Positions 15,169-24,750 of a stretch of 64,000 nucleotides of DNA are shown in pieces. How positions within the stretch are numbered: the stretch's first letter is position 1; each line of letters opens with the position of its first letter. The stretch is from Actinocrispum wychmicini (GTDB taxonomy: Bacteria; Actinomycetota; Actinomycetes; Mycobacteriales; Pseudonocardiaceae). The notes under the pieces are model-generated. The model was not told the DNA's origin. It searched no databases and saw only the letters and a program-made list of their open reading frames with translations. The position numbers were made by a program, and so were the translations under genes. The stretch spans positions 620,001 to 684,000 of the forward strand of contig NZ_SLWS01000006.1 in assembly GCF_004345645.1 (NCBI RefSeq), given 5' to 3'.

Positions 15169-15957
15169 ATGCGAGCAGTGTGGCTGGTGGTCCTCTTGGT
15201 ACTGGCGGGGTGCGCCACCACCCGGCCCCAGCCGACCAAGCCGACCTCCGCCCCGCGCTCCCCCGACGCCTGGGCCGGGTTCCCGGTCGGCCGCAAACCA
15301 CGCCCGATCGTCCTGCTCCACACCATGCCCCGGGCCCACCGCGTCGACGGACGGTCCGCCGACGCCGGCAGGTCGTCGACCTTCGAGACCGACCCGCCTT
15401 CGATCGCGCCCACCGCGAACGTGCGACTCTGGGACGGAATGGCGGTCCTGCCCACGATCGACGCGAGCACCGCACTACGCGCGATGCTCGCCCAAACGAA
15501 ATCCCCTCCGTTGCGAGTCACCCGAGTCGACTTCGGCGCGGCCCAGTTCGACACCGACCGCGGCCCGCTCACCCTCCCGGCCTGGCTGTTCCACACCCAG
15601 GACAGCGCCGAGCCGCTTGTCTGGCCGGCGTTGGATCCCAGCGTCTTCTGGCGTTTCGACAAGGTCCCGTCGCCCGAGTCGCGACCGTCAGGTATCCGGG
15701 TCACCAAGGTGGACGGTCTGAAGATCACCGTGACGCTGCCCCACCCGCACGAACCCTGCCGAGGCAAACCGCCGCCCGCCTACCACGGCGAAGCCCGCGA
15801 GTCCGACACCTCGGTCATGGTCACCGCCGTCCCGGAACACGCAACGGGTTGCGCCCCAGCGACTTCGACCCTCGCACCCTTCGACATCACCCTCGCCCGA
15901 CCACTGGGCGACCGCGTGCTGGTCGACGGCGCCAATCGACCGATACCCGTCAACTGA
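15169..15957 (+). CDS. Secreted lipoprotein, unknown
   Basis: A protein of about 262 residues with an N-terminal signal (VWLVVLLVLAGC) and a lipobox cysteine near residue 15, so it is exported and lipid-anchored. The mature part is strand-rich without a recognised domain; one cysteine pair (PCRGK, GCAPA) near the C-terminus could form a disulphide. Start may be ATG 15169 or GTG 15163. It is transcribed away from the truncated gene, with which it shares a 65-base intergenic region. Confidence 0.7.
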   Translation: MRAVWLVVLLVLAGCATTRPQPTKPTSAPRSPDAWAGFPVGRKPRPIVLLHTMPRAHRVDGRSADAGRSSTFETDPPSIAPTANVRLWDGMAVLPTIDASTALRAMLAQTKSPPLRVTRVDFGAAQFDTDRGPLTLPAWLFHTQDSAEPLVWPALDPSVFWRFDKVPSPESRPSGIRVTKVDGLKITVTLPHPHEPCRGKPPPAYHGEARESDTSVMVTAVPEHATGCAPATSTLAPFDITLARPLGDRVLVDGANRPIPVN

Positions 15958-16043
15958 CCTCGCCAGCGGTGTGCAGGATGAGAGCCCGCCCAATTGCGCG
16001 GTCACGCCAGTCTCGGCCGGACAGGCGTCGTCGGGATCCCCTG

Positions 16044-16946
16044 TCAGGTGCCGCGGCCGCCGCGTAGGGCGATGGCCAGCAATTCGGCGGCCGTGCCGAT
16101 CAGCCGCCGCCCACCCGGCCACACAGCGCGCAACTGGCGACGCAGATCCAGATCGTCGACCGCGACCTCCACCAGCCGCCCCTCGGCCAGGTCCGAGTCG
16201 ACCGCGAGCACGCTCAGGACAGCCGGGCCGGCACCCTCGACAACCGCGCTGCGCACCGCCGTGGTCGAACCGAACTCGGCCAACGGCCGCAGCTGGCCCA
16301 CTTTCGCCTGACGCAGTGCCCGTTCCAGGGTTTCCCGCGTGCCGGAACCGTGTTCCCGGACGACAAGCGGGGCCGCCGCGAGGTCCGCCGCGGCCAACGG
16401 GCGCCGCCTGCGCACCCATGGGTGACCCGGCGGGACCACCACGGCGAGCCGGTCCGACGCCACCCGGCGGGCGGACAGTTCGGTCGGGACCGTCGGCGAC
16501 TCGACGAAGCCCAGATCCACGTCACCGCCGCGGACCAGGTCACAGACGATGCTGGAGTTCGTCACCATCAGGCCGACGTACACATCCGGCCGGGCCCGGC
16601 GCAGTTCGCCGATCCACCCGGGCACGAGGTGTTCGGCGACTGTCAGACTCGCCGCCACCCGCAGCTCCGCCTGGCGGCGGGTCCGCAGCGCCTCGGCACC
16701 GGTGACCAGGACGTTGAGTTCGTCCAGGACCCGCCTGGCCCAGTCGGTCACCACCCGACCGTCCGGCGTCAGCGCCGAACCACGTCTCGTCCGGTCCACC
16801 AGCGCCAGGCCGAAGCGGCGTTCCAGGGCCGCGAGCCGTTTGCTCGCCGACGGCTGGGCGATTCCCAGAGTGGCCGCCGCCCTGCCGATGCTGCCCAGTT
16901 CCCCGACCAGCACCAGCAGGCGCAACGACGCCAGGTCCGGAGTCAT
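16044..16946 (-). CDS. LysR-family transcription regulator
   Basis: A 300-residue regulator of normal length. Residues 3-62 are the winged helix-turn-helix (LRLLVLVGELGSIGRAAATLG, QPSASKRLAALERRFGLALV), followed by a linker helix and a periplasmic-binding-like effector domain (VADHLVPGW-like start at about 100 through 290). The pattern is close to the CysL/CbbR-like group. No divergently transcribed target gene adjoins it (a cysteine-rich gene lies 29 bases upstream on the same strand), so its target cannot be read from context. Confidence 0.9.
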   Translation of the reverse strand: MTPDLASLRLLVLVGELGSIGRAAATLGIAQPSASKRLAALERRFGLALVDRTRRGSALTPDGRVVTDWARRVLDELNVLVTGAEALRTRRQAELRVAASLTVAEHLVPGWIGELRRARPDVYVGLMVTNSSIVCDLVRGGDVDLGFVESPTVPTELSARRVASDRLAVVVPPGHPWVRRRRPLAAADLAAAPLVVREHGSGTRETLERALRQAKVGQLRPLAEFGSTTAVRSAVVEGAGPAVLSVLAVDSDLAEGRLVEVAVDDLDLRRQLRAVWPGGRRLIGTAAELLAIALRGGRGT

Positions 16947-16975
16947 AGCCGAAGGGTATGACCAACCGGTTCACG

Positions 16976-17284
16976 TCACCGGTTGAGGTACTCCTCCGGT
17001 GACAGGATAGGTGGCCCCATCACTTCGCGGACGTAACGCTGAGCCCAGCCACGCGGCTGGCGTTTCGCCGCCGGCCACCGGCGCCAAGCCCGACGCCGGA
17101 CACACCGGGGTTCCTCGACCAGAACCCTGGAGTACGGACAGTCGCAATCGCACCGACAACACTCGCGTTGCAGCCGACAGTGCCGGGTTTCCCAGGTGTC
17201 GATTCCCACTTCGTGTTCGCCGGACACGCACTTGCCGCAGTAGCGCATGCGCTGGCCGGGTAACGCGGTCATCGAGCACCCCAT
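16976..17284 (-). CDS. Cysteine-rich hypothetical protein
   Basis: A 102-residue frame with ten cysteines in its first 60 residues (YCGKC, HCRLQRECCRCDCDCPY, PRC), enough for two zinc sites, and a charged C-terminus (KRQPRGWAQRYVREVM). An ATG at 17272 is an equally good start. The cysteine-rich pattern argues for a real protein, but codon use is weak and a second overlapping frame exists, so the call is cautious. Confidence 0.45.
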   Translation of the reverse strand: MGCSMTALPGQRMRYCGKCVSGEHEVGIDTWETRHCRLQRECCRCDCDCPYSRVLVEEPRCVRRRAWRRWPAAKRQPRGWAQRYVREVMGPPILSPEEYLNR

Positions 17285-17341
17285 CCACGGAGAAACGCGA
17301 ACTCCTACGGTCGCGTAGCGCAGGGCGAAAAACTACCGCCC

Positions 17342-19780
17342 TTAGCGTGATTCGGCCGCCGCGGTCTGGCCACGCCCGTTGACGAACCCGACCAGTAAGT
17401 GGCCACTGGGCAACCGGGTCACTCCAGGTAAGACCTGCAGCACCGACCGGTGTCCGTCCGCGTACACGTACGCCGTACCCGCTTCACTCGTGTGGAGGAA
17501 TCCATGCCAGACCGCGATCGGCCGCGCGGCTGCCGCGGCCCCAGGCGCGAGACCCAGCCGCACGGACTGCGCGATGGACTGTGGCGAATCGACGGACGCC
17601 AAGGCGTCCAACGGCAACACCGGCGCGGGCGGGTCGACCGAACGTCCCGCCGGCGGCGTGTAGCCGGCCACTGTGGCCCGGCCCCAGCGGTACGGATCGC
17701 CTTGCACACCGTTCCAGGTGGACCAGCCGATCCGGGTCTGCCCGGTCTTGTCCTGCGTGTCCGAGTCGTACACCAGGATGTTGAGTCCCAGGTCGGCCGG
17801 GTCGACCGCGCCGGGCAGTTCGGCCATCGGGATGGCGACCTCCACCACGTACCCCGATCCGGTGATCTTGGACGCCACGCGCACCCCGGGCGCGTCGCCC
17901 TGGTGGTTGTCGGCGTCCCGCTCCACACATGGCGGGCCTTCCGCGGTCACCGGGAGCACGCCGAGTTTGTATGTTGTCGACGTGTTCTCCGAGTGGCCGC
18001 GCGGGTCGAGGGTCAGTTCGACCGAGTCAGTCCGCCAGTGCCGCTTGCAGTCCGTCCGGTCCAGCCGGGTGCCAAGCACGTCATCTGTCACGGTGACCAA
18101 CGCGAACAGGGTGTCGTCGCGCCAGGACACCTTCGCGGTCGCCGAGCAGTCAGCGGGCGACGAACAGAGGTCGCCTTCCCACTGTGGCGAAACGTCCAGG
18201 TCAGGCCCTGGGTACTCGCCGGGACCCGCCGCCGCGTCCACGGCCGGCGCGACCGTCGCTTGCGGAATCGTCGTGGTGGGCACGAGTTCCAGTGCGGCGT
18301 ACGACGTGTTGCCGGGAACGTTGATGGCATACCGGTAGTCACCGCCACGTTTCCCAGTCGCCAACGCGGAGTCCGTGTTCCGTACGGAGAACCGGACCGT
18401 CGCGCTCGCGCCCGGAGCGATCTGCGGGAACGACTTGCCTGGTCCCGCGTCGAACCCCGGCGGCATGGTCAACGAAACCGTGCCGTCCTTGGCCGCGGCG
18501 CTCTGGTTGGTGACCGTGATGTCCACGTCCCGGCTACCACCGGATGGCAGCGTCAGCACCGGCGCCACCTTGCCCGCGATCTCCGGATGGCCGATGCCCC
18601 GCGCCCAGTTCTGGTACTGCGCGACTTGTGGCAACGGCTGCTGCCGCCCGGACAGCGCCGGCACGACCTCCACGAGCGCCTCGGTCGCGGGGCGGCCGTT
18701 GACGGCCACACCGATCCGGACCTTGCCGGGCGCCGCGTCGGCCGGCGCCTGGACGACGTCGCCGTTGACCACCCAGCCGGCCGGTGCGTTCAGGCTCACC
18801 CGGCCGTGGGCCGACGACGACACCTTGATCCGCACCTGGTCGCCCGCTGCCACCGCGTACCGCGACGGCTCGGCGGACACCTTGGTCCCCAACGGGAAAT
18901 CACCGGGAACGACGGCGCCCTCAAGCATCCCGCGCGGCCCTCGATGGTCCGCGCGGTACGGCACCCGGCTGGCCACCTGGGTGAAGTAGTCGCAACGGAG
19001 CTTAGCCGGATCCGTTGGCGCGTCACGGAAGTTGGCCCAGCCCTGACTAGCGTACTCGCGCTGCGCGACGATCTCGACCTGGGCCCACGTCATACCGTCG
19101 TACGCCGGCTCACCCGACCACACGCCCCACACCCGGGCGGTCGGTTCGTTCTGGGTGAACTGGGACACGCAGCCGGGGCCCGCCTGCGACGTGCCGTCCA
19201 GTCCACTGGTGAACAGCCGCGACACCGCCCACGGGCGCAGTCGCTGCTCAGGGAAGGCGTTCGGGTCCGCCGCCGCCTGGTACGCCTCGATCGCGAGGCG
19301 CGCGGCGTACTGGTGGTTGCCATGGTTGCCCGGGGTCGGCGCGGGATCCATGGTGACCACGATCTTCGGCCGGGTCTGCCGGATCACGCGGACCACCTTG
19401 CCCAACGTCTCCCGCGCGCCCCACGCCTGCTCGGTCAGCGGGGAACTCACGGTGTAGTAGAAGTCCGCCTTGTCCAGGTTGAACACGTCGGTGATGCCGG
19501 CCTTGCCGACCGCTCGGCGTTCCTCCGCCTCCCGGATCCGGCCGAGGTCCGGGCCTTCCTCGGGACCGACCGCGTTGCCACCGCCTTCGCCACGGGTGAC
19601 CGTGACGACCCCGGTTCGGACATGGAACTGCCCGAACGTGGACAACGCGGACGACTCATCGTCCGGATGCGCGCCCACGAACAGCACATCCAGATCAGCA
19701 CGACCACGTTCCTCCGCTTGCGCGGGAACCCCCAAACCAGCAATAGCCACAATGAGGGACAACAGGCCCACCCAGCGCAC
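17342..19780 (-). CDS. Secreted PIG-L deacetylase with NEW3-type and CBM9-like domains
   Basis: An 812-residue exported enzyme; GTG 19780 follows TAGGAGG. Signal peptide to about residue 22 (AQA cleavage). Residues 28-290 are a PIG-L/LmbE zinc N-deacetylase: AHPDDES at 37-43 and HGNHQYAAR near 150 give the zinc ligands. A short linker is followed by a strand-rich NEW3-like region (about 400-500) and a C-terminal CBM9-like carbohydrate-binding domain (about 540-740). The substrate is probably an acetylamino sugar polymer or oligosaccharide outside the cell. It is the last gene of the PfkB-ABC transporter operon, so its products are probably imported by that system. It is too long and exported to be the mycothiol enzyme MshB. 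Confidence 0.85.
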   Translation of the reverse strand: MRWVGLLSLIVAIAGLGVPAQAEERGRADLDVLFVGAHPDDESSALSTFGQFHVRTGVVTVTRGEGGGNAVGPEEGPDLGRIREAEERRAVGKAGITDVFNLDKADFYYTVSSPLTEQAWGARETLGKVVRVIRQTRPKIVVTMDPAPTPGNHGNHQYAARLAIEAYQAAADPNAFPEQRLRPWAVSRLFTSGLDGTSQAGPGCVSQFTQNEPTARVWGVWSGEPAYDGMTWAQVEIVAQREYASQGWANFRDAPTDPAKLRCDYFTQVASRVPYRADHRGPRGMLEGAVVPGDFPLGTKVSAEPSRYAVAAGDQVRIKVSSSAHGRVSLNAPAGWVVNGDVVQAPADAAPGKVRIGVAVNGRPATEALVEVVPALSGRQQPLPQVAQYQNWARGIGHPEIAGKVAPVLTLPSGGSRDVDITVTNQSAAAKDGTVSLTMPPGFDAGPGKSFPQIAPGASATVRFSVRNTDSALATGKRGGDYRYAINVPGNTSYAALELVPTTTIPQATVAPAVDAAAGPGEYPGPDLDVSPQWEGDLCSSPADCSATAKVSWRDDTLFALVTVTDDVLGTRLDRTDCKRHWRTDSVELTLDPRGHSENTSTTYKLGVLPVTAEGPPCVERDADNHQGDAPGVRVASKITGSGYVVEVAIPMAELPGAVDPADLGLNILVYDSDTQDKTGQTRIGWSTWNGVQGDPYRWGRATVAGYTPPAGRSVDPPAPVLPLDALASVDSPQSIAQSVRLGLAPGAAAAARPIAVWHGFLHTSEAGTAYVYADGHRSVLQVLPGVTRLPSGHLLVGFVNGRGQTAAAESR

Positions 19781-19789
19781 TGCTACCTC

Positions 19790-20593
19790 CTAGCCCTTGA
19801 CGGAACCGTCCACCATTCCTCGGATGAAATGCCTTTGCAGAAACAGGTAAAGCGCCACCACGGGTAACGCGACCAGGACGGACGCGGCCGCGAGCAACGG
19901 GACACTCGTGGTGGACCGTCCGGAGAAGAACTGCAGGCCCAACGGCGCCGTCCGCAGCGCCTCGCTGGTGATCATCACCCTGGCCAGCAGGAACTCGTTC
20001 CACGTCCACATGAACACCAGCACGATCAGGGTGACGAGCGCCGGCCGGCCCATCGGCACCAGGATCCGCCACAAGGTCTGCCAGTGCCCGGCGCCGTCCA
20101 GCCGGGCCGCTTCGACGACCCCTCTCGACGTCGACCGGAAGTACGTGCGCATCCAGAACGCGCCGAACGCCACCGACTGCGCGACCTGCGGGAAGATCAG
20201 CGACGCGTACGTGTCGGTCAGCCCGAGGTCGCGCAGGTCGAAGTACAACGGCACCACGACCGCCTCACCAGGCACGGTCAATCCCAACAGCATCAGGTAG
20301 AACAGGGCGTCCCGGCCACGGAACCGCATGGTGCCGAACGCGTACGCGGCCATCACCGACAGCAGGACCGTCAACACGACCACGCTGACGCTGACGACCG
20401 CGCTGGACAGCAGGTAGCTGCCGAACCGTGCCTCAGTCCACGCTTTGCCGAAGTTCTCCCAGTGGATCCCACCTTGCCCGGCGACCTCCGACCGCAGGGC
20501 GGCGCCGAGGATGGACAGCATCGGATACAGCGCGAAGACCGTGAACACACCGAGCACGAGATACGTGCCGGCCCGCTCGAACCTGCTGGTCAT
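19790..20593 (-). CDS. Sugar ABC transporter permease (MalG type)
   Basis: A 267-residue inner-membrane protein with six predicted helices and the EAA loop (EAARLDGAGHWQTLWRI) that contacts the ATPase. It overlaps the partner permease upstream by ATGA and lies 9 bases before the deacetylase. With the other permease and the lipoprotein it forms a CUT1-type importer for oligosaccharides. No ATPase gene is in the cluster; as in many actinobacteria the shared ATPase (MsiK type) would be encoded elsewhere. Confidence 0.92.
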   Translation of the reverse strand: MTSRFERAGTYLVLGVFTVFALYPMLSILGAALRSEVAGQGGIHWENFGKAWTEARFGSYLLSSAVVSVSVVVLTVLLSVMAAYAFGTMRFRGRDALFYLMLLGLTVPGEAVVVPLYFDLRDLGLTDTYASLIFPQVAQSVAFGAFWMRTYFRSTSRGVVEAARLDGAGHWQTLWRILVPMGRPALVTLIVLVFMWTWNEFLLARVMITSEALRTAPLGLQFFSGRSTTSVPLLAAASVLVALPVVALYLFLQRHFIRGMVDGSVKG

Positions 20594-21498
20594 GTCGCCT
20601 CCCTGCCGGCGACGCGGGTGATCACGTACGTGACGGCGAACGCCAGCACGGTGATCACCACCCCGATCGCCGCTGCCGAGCCGACCTGTCCACTGTGGAA
20701 CGCCCGCTGGTAGATCTCGTACGCGGGCACGGTCGTCGAGCCGCCGGGGCCGCCCAGCGGGGTCATCATGTACACCAGGTCGAACGTGCGCAGCGCGGCG
20801 ATCACGGTCAGCGTCAGCGCCACGCCGATCTCCCCGCGCAGCGCCGGCAGGATCACCCCGCGGAACTCCCCCGCCGGCCCGGCCCCGTCGAGCCGGGCGG
20901 CGTCGAACAGGTCCGCGGAGATCTTGCCGATCCCGCCGAGGAACAACACCATGGCCAGCCCGGTCTGCACCCACGTGCCCACGATCCCGACGGCGAGCAG
21001 GGCCGTGCCGGAATCGCCCAGCCACGGCTTGCCCGGCGTGCCGAGGATCTGGTTCAGCACGCCGTCCGGCGCGAAGATCCGTTGCCATGCCACGGCGACC
21101 ACCACCATGGCCACCACCTGGGGCAGGAACAAGGCCGTCCGGAAGAACGGGAGGCCACGCACCTTCACCCGATGCAGGGCGGTGGCGAGGACGAGCCCGA
21201 TGAGCACCGGCAGCACCGCGAAGAAGATCAGCAGCACCGCCACGTGCCCGAAGGCCGCACCCGCGCCCTCCTCGGCGAACAGCTTGCCGTAGTTGTCCAG
21301 CCCGGCGAACGCGCCCACGGACAGCCCGTCCCAGTCGAACAGCGACAGCCATCCGCTGTGCAGCAACGGAAAGAGCAGGAACGCTCCGTAAACCAGCAGG
21401 GCCGGCAGGACGTACAGGTAGCCGACCCGGCGCGGCTCACCCACTCCCCGTCCGGGTCGCCGACTGGCGACGGCGACTGCCGCCGCCCTCGGTCGCAC
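20590..21498 (-). CDS. Sugar ABC transporter permease (MalF type)
   Basis: A 302-residue membrane protein if started at GTG 21498, one base after the stop of the binding-protein gene. Six helices and an EAA-type loop (DLFDAARLDGAGPAGEFRGV) are present. It pairs with the permease downstream to form the translocation pore. No good ribosome site is visible, so it is likely to be translationally coupled to the binding protein. Confidence 0.9.
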   Translation of the reverse strand: MRPRAAAVAVASRRPGRGVGEPRRVGYLYVLPALLVYGAFLLFPLLHSGWLSLFDWDGLSVGAFAGLDNYGKLFAEEGAGAAFGHVAVLLIFFAVLPVLIGLVLATALHRVKVRGLPFFRTALFLPQVVAMVVVAVAWQRIFAPDGVLNQILGTPGKPWLGDSGTALLAVGIVGTWVQTGLAMVLFLGGIGKISADLFDAARLDGAGPAGEFRGVILPALRGEIGVALTLTVIAALRTFDLVYMMTPLGGPGGSTTVPAYEIYQRAFHSGQVGSAAAIGVVITVLAFAVTYVITRVAGREAT

Positions 21499-21499
21499 G

Positions 21500-22825
21500 T
21501 CAGTGGCCGCCACGGCTGGCTTCCAGGTCTGCCTGCAGCTTGCCGAGGAAGGCATCCACGTCAAGCTGTTTGGCCATCAGCTGCTCCGTCGCCCCGGAGA
21601 TCACCTCGTACGCGTTCGAGGTGGCGTAGTCGAGGTACGGCACGAGAGCGGGCGAGGTCGACGCGCGCTGCCAGCTGTCGAACGCGTCCTTCTGCAGCCC
21701 GTTGGCGGACTGGGTGCCGGCCTCCAGGACGGGCAGATTTCCGTTGTCCGCCAGCACCTTCATCGCCTCCGAGCTGGTGATGAAGTTGATGTACGCGGCT
21801 GCCGCGTCCGGGTTCTTCGACTTGGCGCTGATCGCCCAGGGCAGGCCCGTGCCGCCGGTGACCGTCGCGTGGCCGTCCTTCTCCGGCGGCAGCATGAAGC
21901 CGACATTGTCGCCCATCGCCTGCTTGAGATCGGCGACGATCCACGTGCCGTCCAGGTGGAACACGCCTTCGCCGGCGCCGAACTTGGCCCACGAGTCGTC
22001 GCCTTTCAGACCGGCGAACCCGGTGGTCAGGTAGCCCTTGTCGACCCAGTCGACGACCTGGCGGGCGGCGGCCTTGTTGGCGTCCACCGGCCAGGTCGCG
22101 TCCGCCCGGCCGGTGGCCAGCTTGGTCTCGGCGGCCGGGTCGCCGAACCTGTGCATGGCCAGCGCGAACAGGTACGGTCCCGCGCTCTTCTCCAGGTTGC
22201 CGAACTGGATCGGCACCTGGCCGGCGTTCCTGGCCGCGGCCAGTGCCGCGTCGAAGTCCGCCCACGTCTTCGGCGGCTGCAGCCCGAGCTGCGTGAGTTT
22301 GGCCTTGTTGTAGTAGATCCCGACCAGCTCACCGGTCTGCGGCACGCCGTACAGCTTGCCCTCGCCGAGCGAGTCACCGGTGTCCGGATAGCTCGCGAGC
22401 TTGCGAACCGAGTCCGGGAACCGTTGCGTCCACTGGTAAGCGGCCGCGTAGCCGTCCAACGGCCGGATCAGGTTGGCCTTGACGAACGCGCCCATGTCCT
22501 GCTTGCCGTTGTTGACCTCGGCGACGTCCGGCGCGTCGGTGCCGGTCAGGCCGAGCTTGATGGTGCTGCGCAGGTCGTCGAACGACCGCGCCACGCGGTT
22601 GATCTTCACGTTCGGATACTTGGCCTGGAACCGCTTGTTCAGCTCGGTGATCTGGGCCTCCTGACCGCCGCGGGTCTCCTGGTCCCACACGGTCAACGTG
22701 ACCTGACCCATCGCGGCGACGTCGGTCTTCACGTCGCCGGCCGGCTGCTGCGGCGCGGGCTTGTTGGCGGAGCCCGGCGCGCAGGCGGCGAGCACCAGCA
22801 CGACAAGCACAGCGATGAGTTTCAC
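21500..22825 (-). CDS. Extracellular sugar-binding lipoprotein of an ABC importer
   Basis: A 441-residue CUT1 substrate-binding protein. GTG 22825 follows GAGGAA and overlaps the kinase stop by GTGA. It has a signal peptide with lipobox (VLVLAAC) and the two-lobed fold hallmarks: VTLTVWDQETRGG, LNKRFQAKYPNVKI, GVPQTGELVGIYYNK, WAKFGAGEGVFHLDGTW and a C-terminal INFITSSEAMKVLADNG. It delivers an oligosaccharide to the two permeases downstream. The substrate is unknown; the flanking deacetylase, kinase and GH4 gene point to a glycoside, possibly an amino sugar. Confidence 0.92.
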   Translation of the reverse strand: MKLIAVLVVLVLAACAPGSANKPAPQQPAGDVKTDVAAMGQVTLTVWDQETRGGQEAQITELNKRFQAKYPNVKINRVARSFDDLRSTIKLGLTGTDAPDVAEVNNGKQDMGAFVKANLIRPLDGYAAAYQWTQRFPDSVRKLASYPDTGDSLGEGKLYGVPQTGELVGIYYNKAKLTQLGLQPPKTWADFDAALAAARNAGQVPIQFGNLEKSAGPYLFALAMHRFGDPAAETKLATGRADATWPVDANKAAARQVVDWVDKGYLTTGFAGLKGDDSWAKFGAGEGVFHLDGTWIVADLKQAMGDNVGFMLPPEKDGHATVTGGTGLPWAISAKSKNPDAAAAYINFITSSEAMKVLADNGNLPVLEAGTQSANGLQKDAFDSWQRASTSPALVPYLDYATSNAYEVISGATEQLMAKQLDVDAFLGKLQADLEASRGGH

Positions 22826-23868
22826 GAGATTCCTCGCAATCCGATGGTCGCACTCGCTCGGCGGACCTGGGTGTCGGTGTGGCTGGGCAGCAGGTCGTTG
22901 AGGAAGGTGTAGCCCCGCAGTTCGCGCTCGTCCCGGCGGCCGACCAGCCGCCACCACGCCGCGATGTCCCCCCACCCCGGCGCCGACTGGGAACCGCCGA
23001 AATGCTGCACGGACAGCGCCGCGCAAAGGTTTGCGAAATGCACCCGGTCGGTCAGCGGCCAGCCGGCCAGTGTCCCCAGCACGAACCCGGCCCCGAACAC
23101 GTCGCCGGCTCCGGTCGGGTCGAGCGACGCCACGTTCAGGCCGCGCACCTCCGCTTCCTCACCCGTGTTCGCGTCGATCGCGTACGCGCCGTTGCCGCCT
23201 CTGGTCACCACCACGACCGGGACGATCTCGGCGAGCGCGGCCGCGGCTTTCCGCGGGTCCTCGTTGCGGGTGTAGCCGGTCGCCTCGACGCTGTTGGGCA
23301 GGAACACGTCGTACCCGTCGAGCAGCTCGCGCAGCATCGACGGCTCCCAGCGCTCGGTCGGATCCCAGCCCACGTCCGCGAACAGCAGCGCACCCTGCTG
23401 CTTCGCGGCCCGCACCCACTTGTCCGCGTGCATGTCGACGTGTACGAAACATGCTCTGGTCCGCGGCGGCGGATCGAGCAGTTCGTCCGCGCAGACCGGG
23501 GACGCGTGGCCGTGCGTGACCATGCTTCGGTCCTTGTTGATCGCCATGGACACGGTCAACGGCGAATGCCAGCCGTAGAACCGTCTGGAGTGGCTGAGAT
23601 CCACGCCTTCCTGGTTGGCGAGCACATCCCAGCAGAAGTCGCCGTACGCGTCCTCCCCGAACGCGGCGGCCAGGCCGGTTCTCAGCTGCAGCCGGGACAG
23701 CGCCACCGCCAGGTTCGCGATCCCACCGGGACTGGAACCGAGGCCGGTGGCCCATACCTCCGTCCCTGGCTCTGGCAGGTGCGCCAGGCCGGTGAAGATG
23801 ATGTCCAGGAACACCGTGCCGGACAACAGTATGTCCAGGTCAGGCCCTGGTTGTGGCTCCGTTGACAC
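22822..23868 (-). CDS. PfkB-family carbohydrate kinase
   Basis: A 348-residue ribokinase-like kinase. GTG 23868 is preferred to a TTG at 23928 because a GGGGG run lies eight bases upstream and the family fold starts just after it. Motifs include GSSPGGIANLAVAL near the start and DPTGAGDVFGAGF, the anion-hole/catalytic-base signature, near residue 265. It probably phosphorylates the imported or released sugar. It heads the transporter operon and faces the DeoR gene, which probably controls both. Confidence 0.88.
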   Translation of the reverse strand: MSTEPQPGPDLDILLSGTVFLDIIFTGLAHLPEPGTEVWATGLGSSPGGIANLAVALSRLQLRTGLAAAFGEDAYGDFCWDVLANQEGVDLSHSRRFYGWHSPLTVSMAINKDRSMVTHGHASPVCADELLDPPPRTRACFVHVDMHADKWVRAAKQQGALLFADVGWDPTERWEPSMLRELLDGYDVFLPNSVEATGYTRNEDPRKAAAALAEIVPVVVVTRGGNGAYAIDANTGEEAEVRGLNVASLDPTGAGDVFGAGFVLGTLAGWPLTDRVHFANLCAALSVQHFGGSQSAPGWGDIAAWWRLVGRRDERELRGYTFLNDLLPSHTDTQVRRASATIGLRGIS

Positions 23869-23963
23869 GAGCTCGACCCCCAATCGTCGCTGGACCCGAG
23901 TCTGCACCCTTGTGAAGACTTTTGGCAAGTTGCGTGAACGAAAATGAATGATATTGTCGAGAC
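23869..23963. promoter_or_regulatory. Divergent promoter region between kinase/transporter and DeoR/GH4 arms
   Basis: About 95 bases separate the two starts. The AT-richer stretch from 23915 to 23960 (aagacttttggcaagttgcg, then gaacgaaaatgaatgatatt) stands out in this GC-rich sequence and carries repeated GAA(C/A)GAAAATGA-like words, as expected for overlapping promoters with a DeoR operator. Exact boxes cannot be fixed. Confidence 0.5.
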
Positions 23964-24716
23964 GTGCTTCCGCAACGACGCCACGCAGAGATCCTGCAGA
24001 GCCTGGCCAAGGATGGCTCGGCCTCGGTCACCGCGCTGTGCCACCAACTCGGCACCAGCCCGGCGACCATTCGCCGTGACCTGATCTGGCTGGAAGGCGA
24101 AGGCGTGCTCACGCGCGTACACGGAGGGGCGATCCTGATCGAAGGTGAGGAGCGCGCCTTCGACCATGTGTCGAAAGAGGACACGGGAGCGAAGGACACA
24201 GTGGCCGCGACGGCCGCCGCGATGATCCGGGACGGCGAGTCGGTACTGCTCGACATAGGCACGACCACACACAAGCTGGCGACGCATCTGCACGGCCGGG
24301 CGATCACCGTGATCACCAGCAACCTGGCGGTGTACGACGAGCTCGCCAGGGACGAGGCGGTCGAGCTGATCCTGCTCGGTGGGATGGTCCGGCGTAACTA
24401 CCGGTCCATGGTGGGGTTCCTGACCGAGGACGCGTTACGCCAGGTAAGGGCGGACCGGCTGTTCCTCGGCGCGTGCGGCGTCCGGGCCGACGGCTCGATC
24501 ATCGACGACACGGTGGTGGAAGTGCCGTTGAAACGGGCCATGTTGGCGGCGGCCGACGAAGTGGTACTGGTCGCGGACGAGGGCAAGTTCCCGGGCGGCG
24601 GGCTGGCCCGGATCTGCGGTCCGGAGGAGATCGACAAAGTGGTGACCAACGTGGGCGCGGACAAGGAGACGCTCACGGCCATGAAGGAGGCGGGGGTAGA
24701 GGTGATCCAGGCATGA
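23964..24716 (+). CDS. DeoR-family regulator of the glycan-use locus
   Basis: A 250-residue repressor starting at GTG 23964. Residues 5-58 are the DeoR helix-turn-helix (LPQRRHAEILQSLAKDGSAS, SPATIRRDLIWLEGEG) and residues 75-230 the sugar-phosphate sensing domain (LLDIGTTTHKLATHL, ITSNLAVYDEL, ELILLGGMVRRNYRS, GACGVRADGS). DeoR proteins usually release DNA on binding a phosphorylated sugar, here probably the product of the adjacent kinase. GH4 follows 34 bases downstream on the same strand. Confidence 0.93.
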   Translation: MLPQRRHAEILQSLAKDGSASVTALCHQLGTSPATIRRDLIWLEGEGVLTRVHGGAILIEGEERAFDHVSKEDTGAKDTVAATAAAMIRDGESVLLDIGTTTHKLATHLHGRAITVITSNLAVYDELARDEAVELILLGGMVRRNYRSMVGFLTEDALRQVRADRLFLGACGVRADGSIIDDTVVEVPLKRAMLAAADEVVLVADEGKFPGGGLARICGPEEIDKVVTNVGADKETLTAMKEAGVEVIQA

Positions 24717-24750
24717 ACCTGGTGGCCATTCGGAGTGCCGGGGTGATCCC

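Noticed and set aside
16971..17288. Alternative 105-residue frame over the cysteine-rich gene
   Set aside because: It lacks the cysteine pattern and shows Arg/Pro bias; the other frame is the better candidate.
17342..19780. Mycothiol deacetylase MshB
   Set aside because: It shares the PIG-L fold, but this protein is exported, has about 500 extra residues with a carbohydrate-binding domain and lies in a transporter operon.
17450..19867. 805-residue frame on the plus strand opposite the deacetylase
   Set aside because: No ribosome site or domain, composition is Arg/Gly/His-biased as in antisense frames of GC-rich genes, and the minus-strand gene has clear domains.
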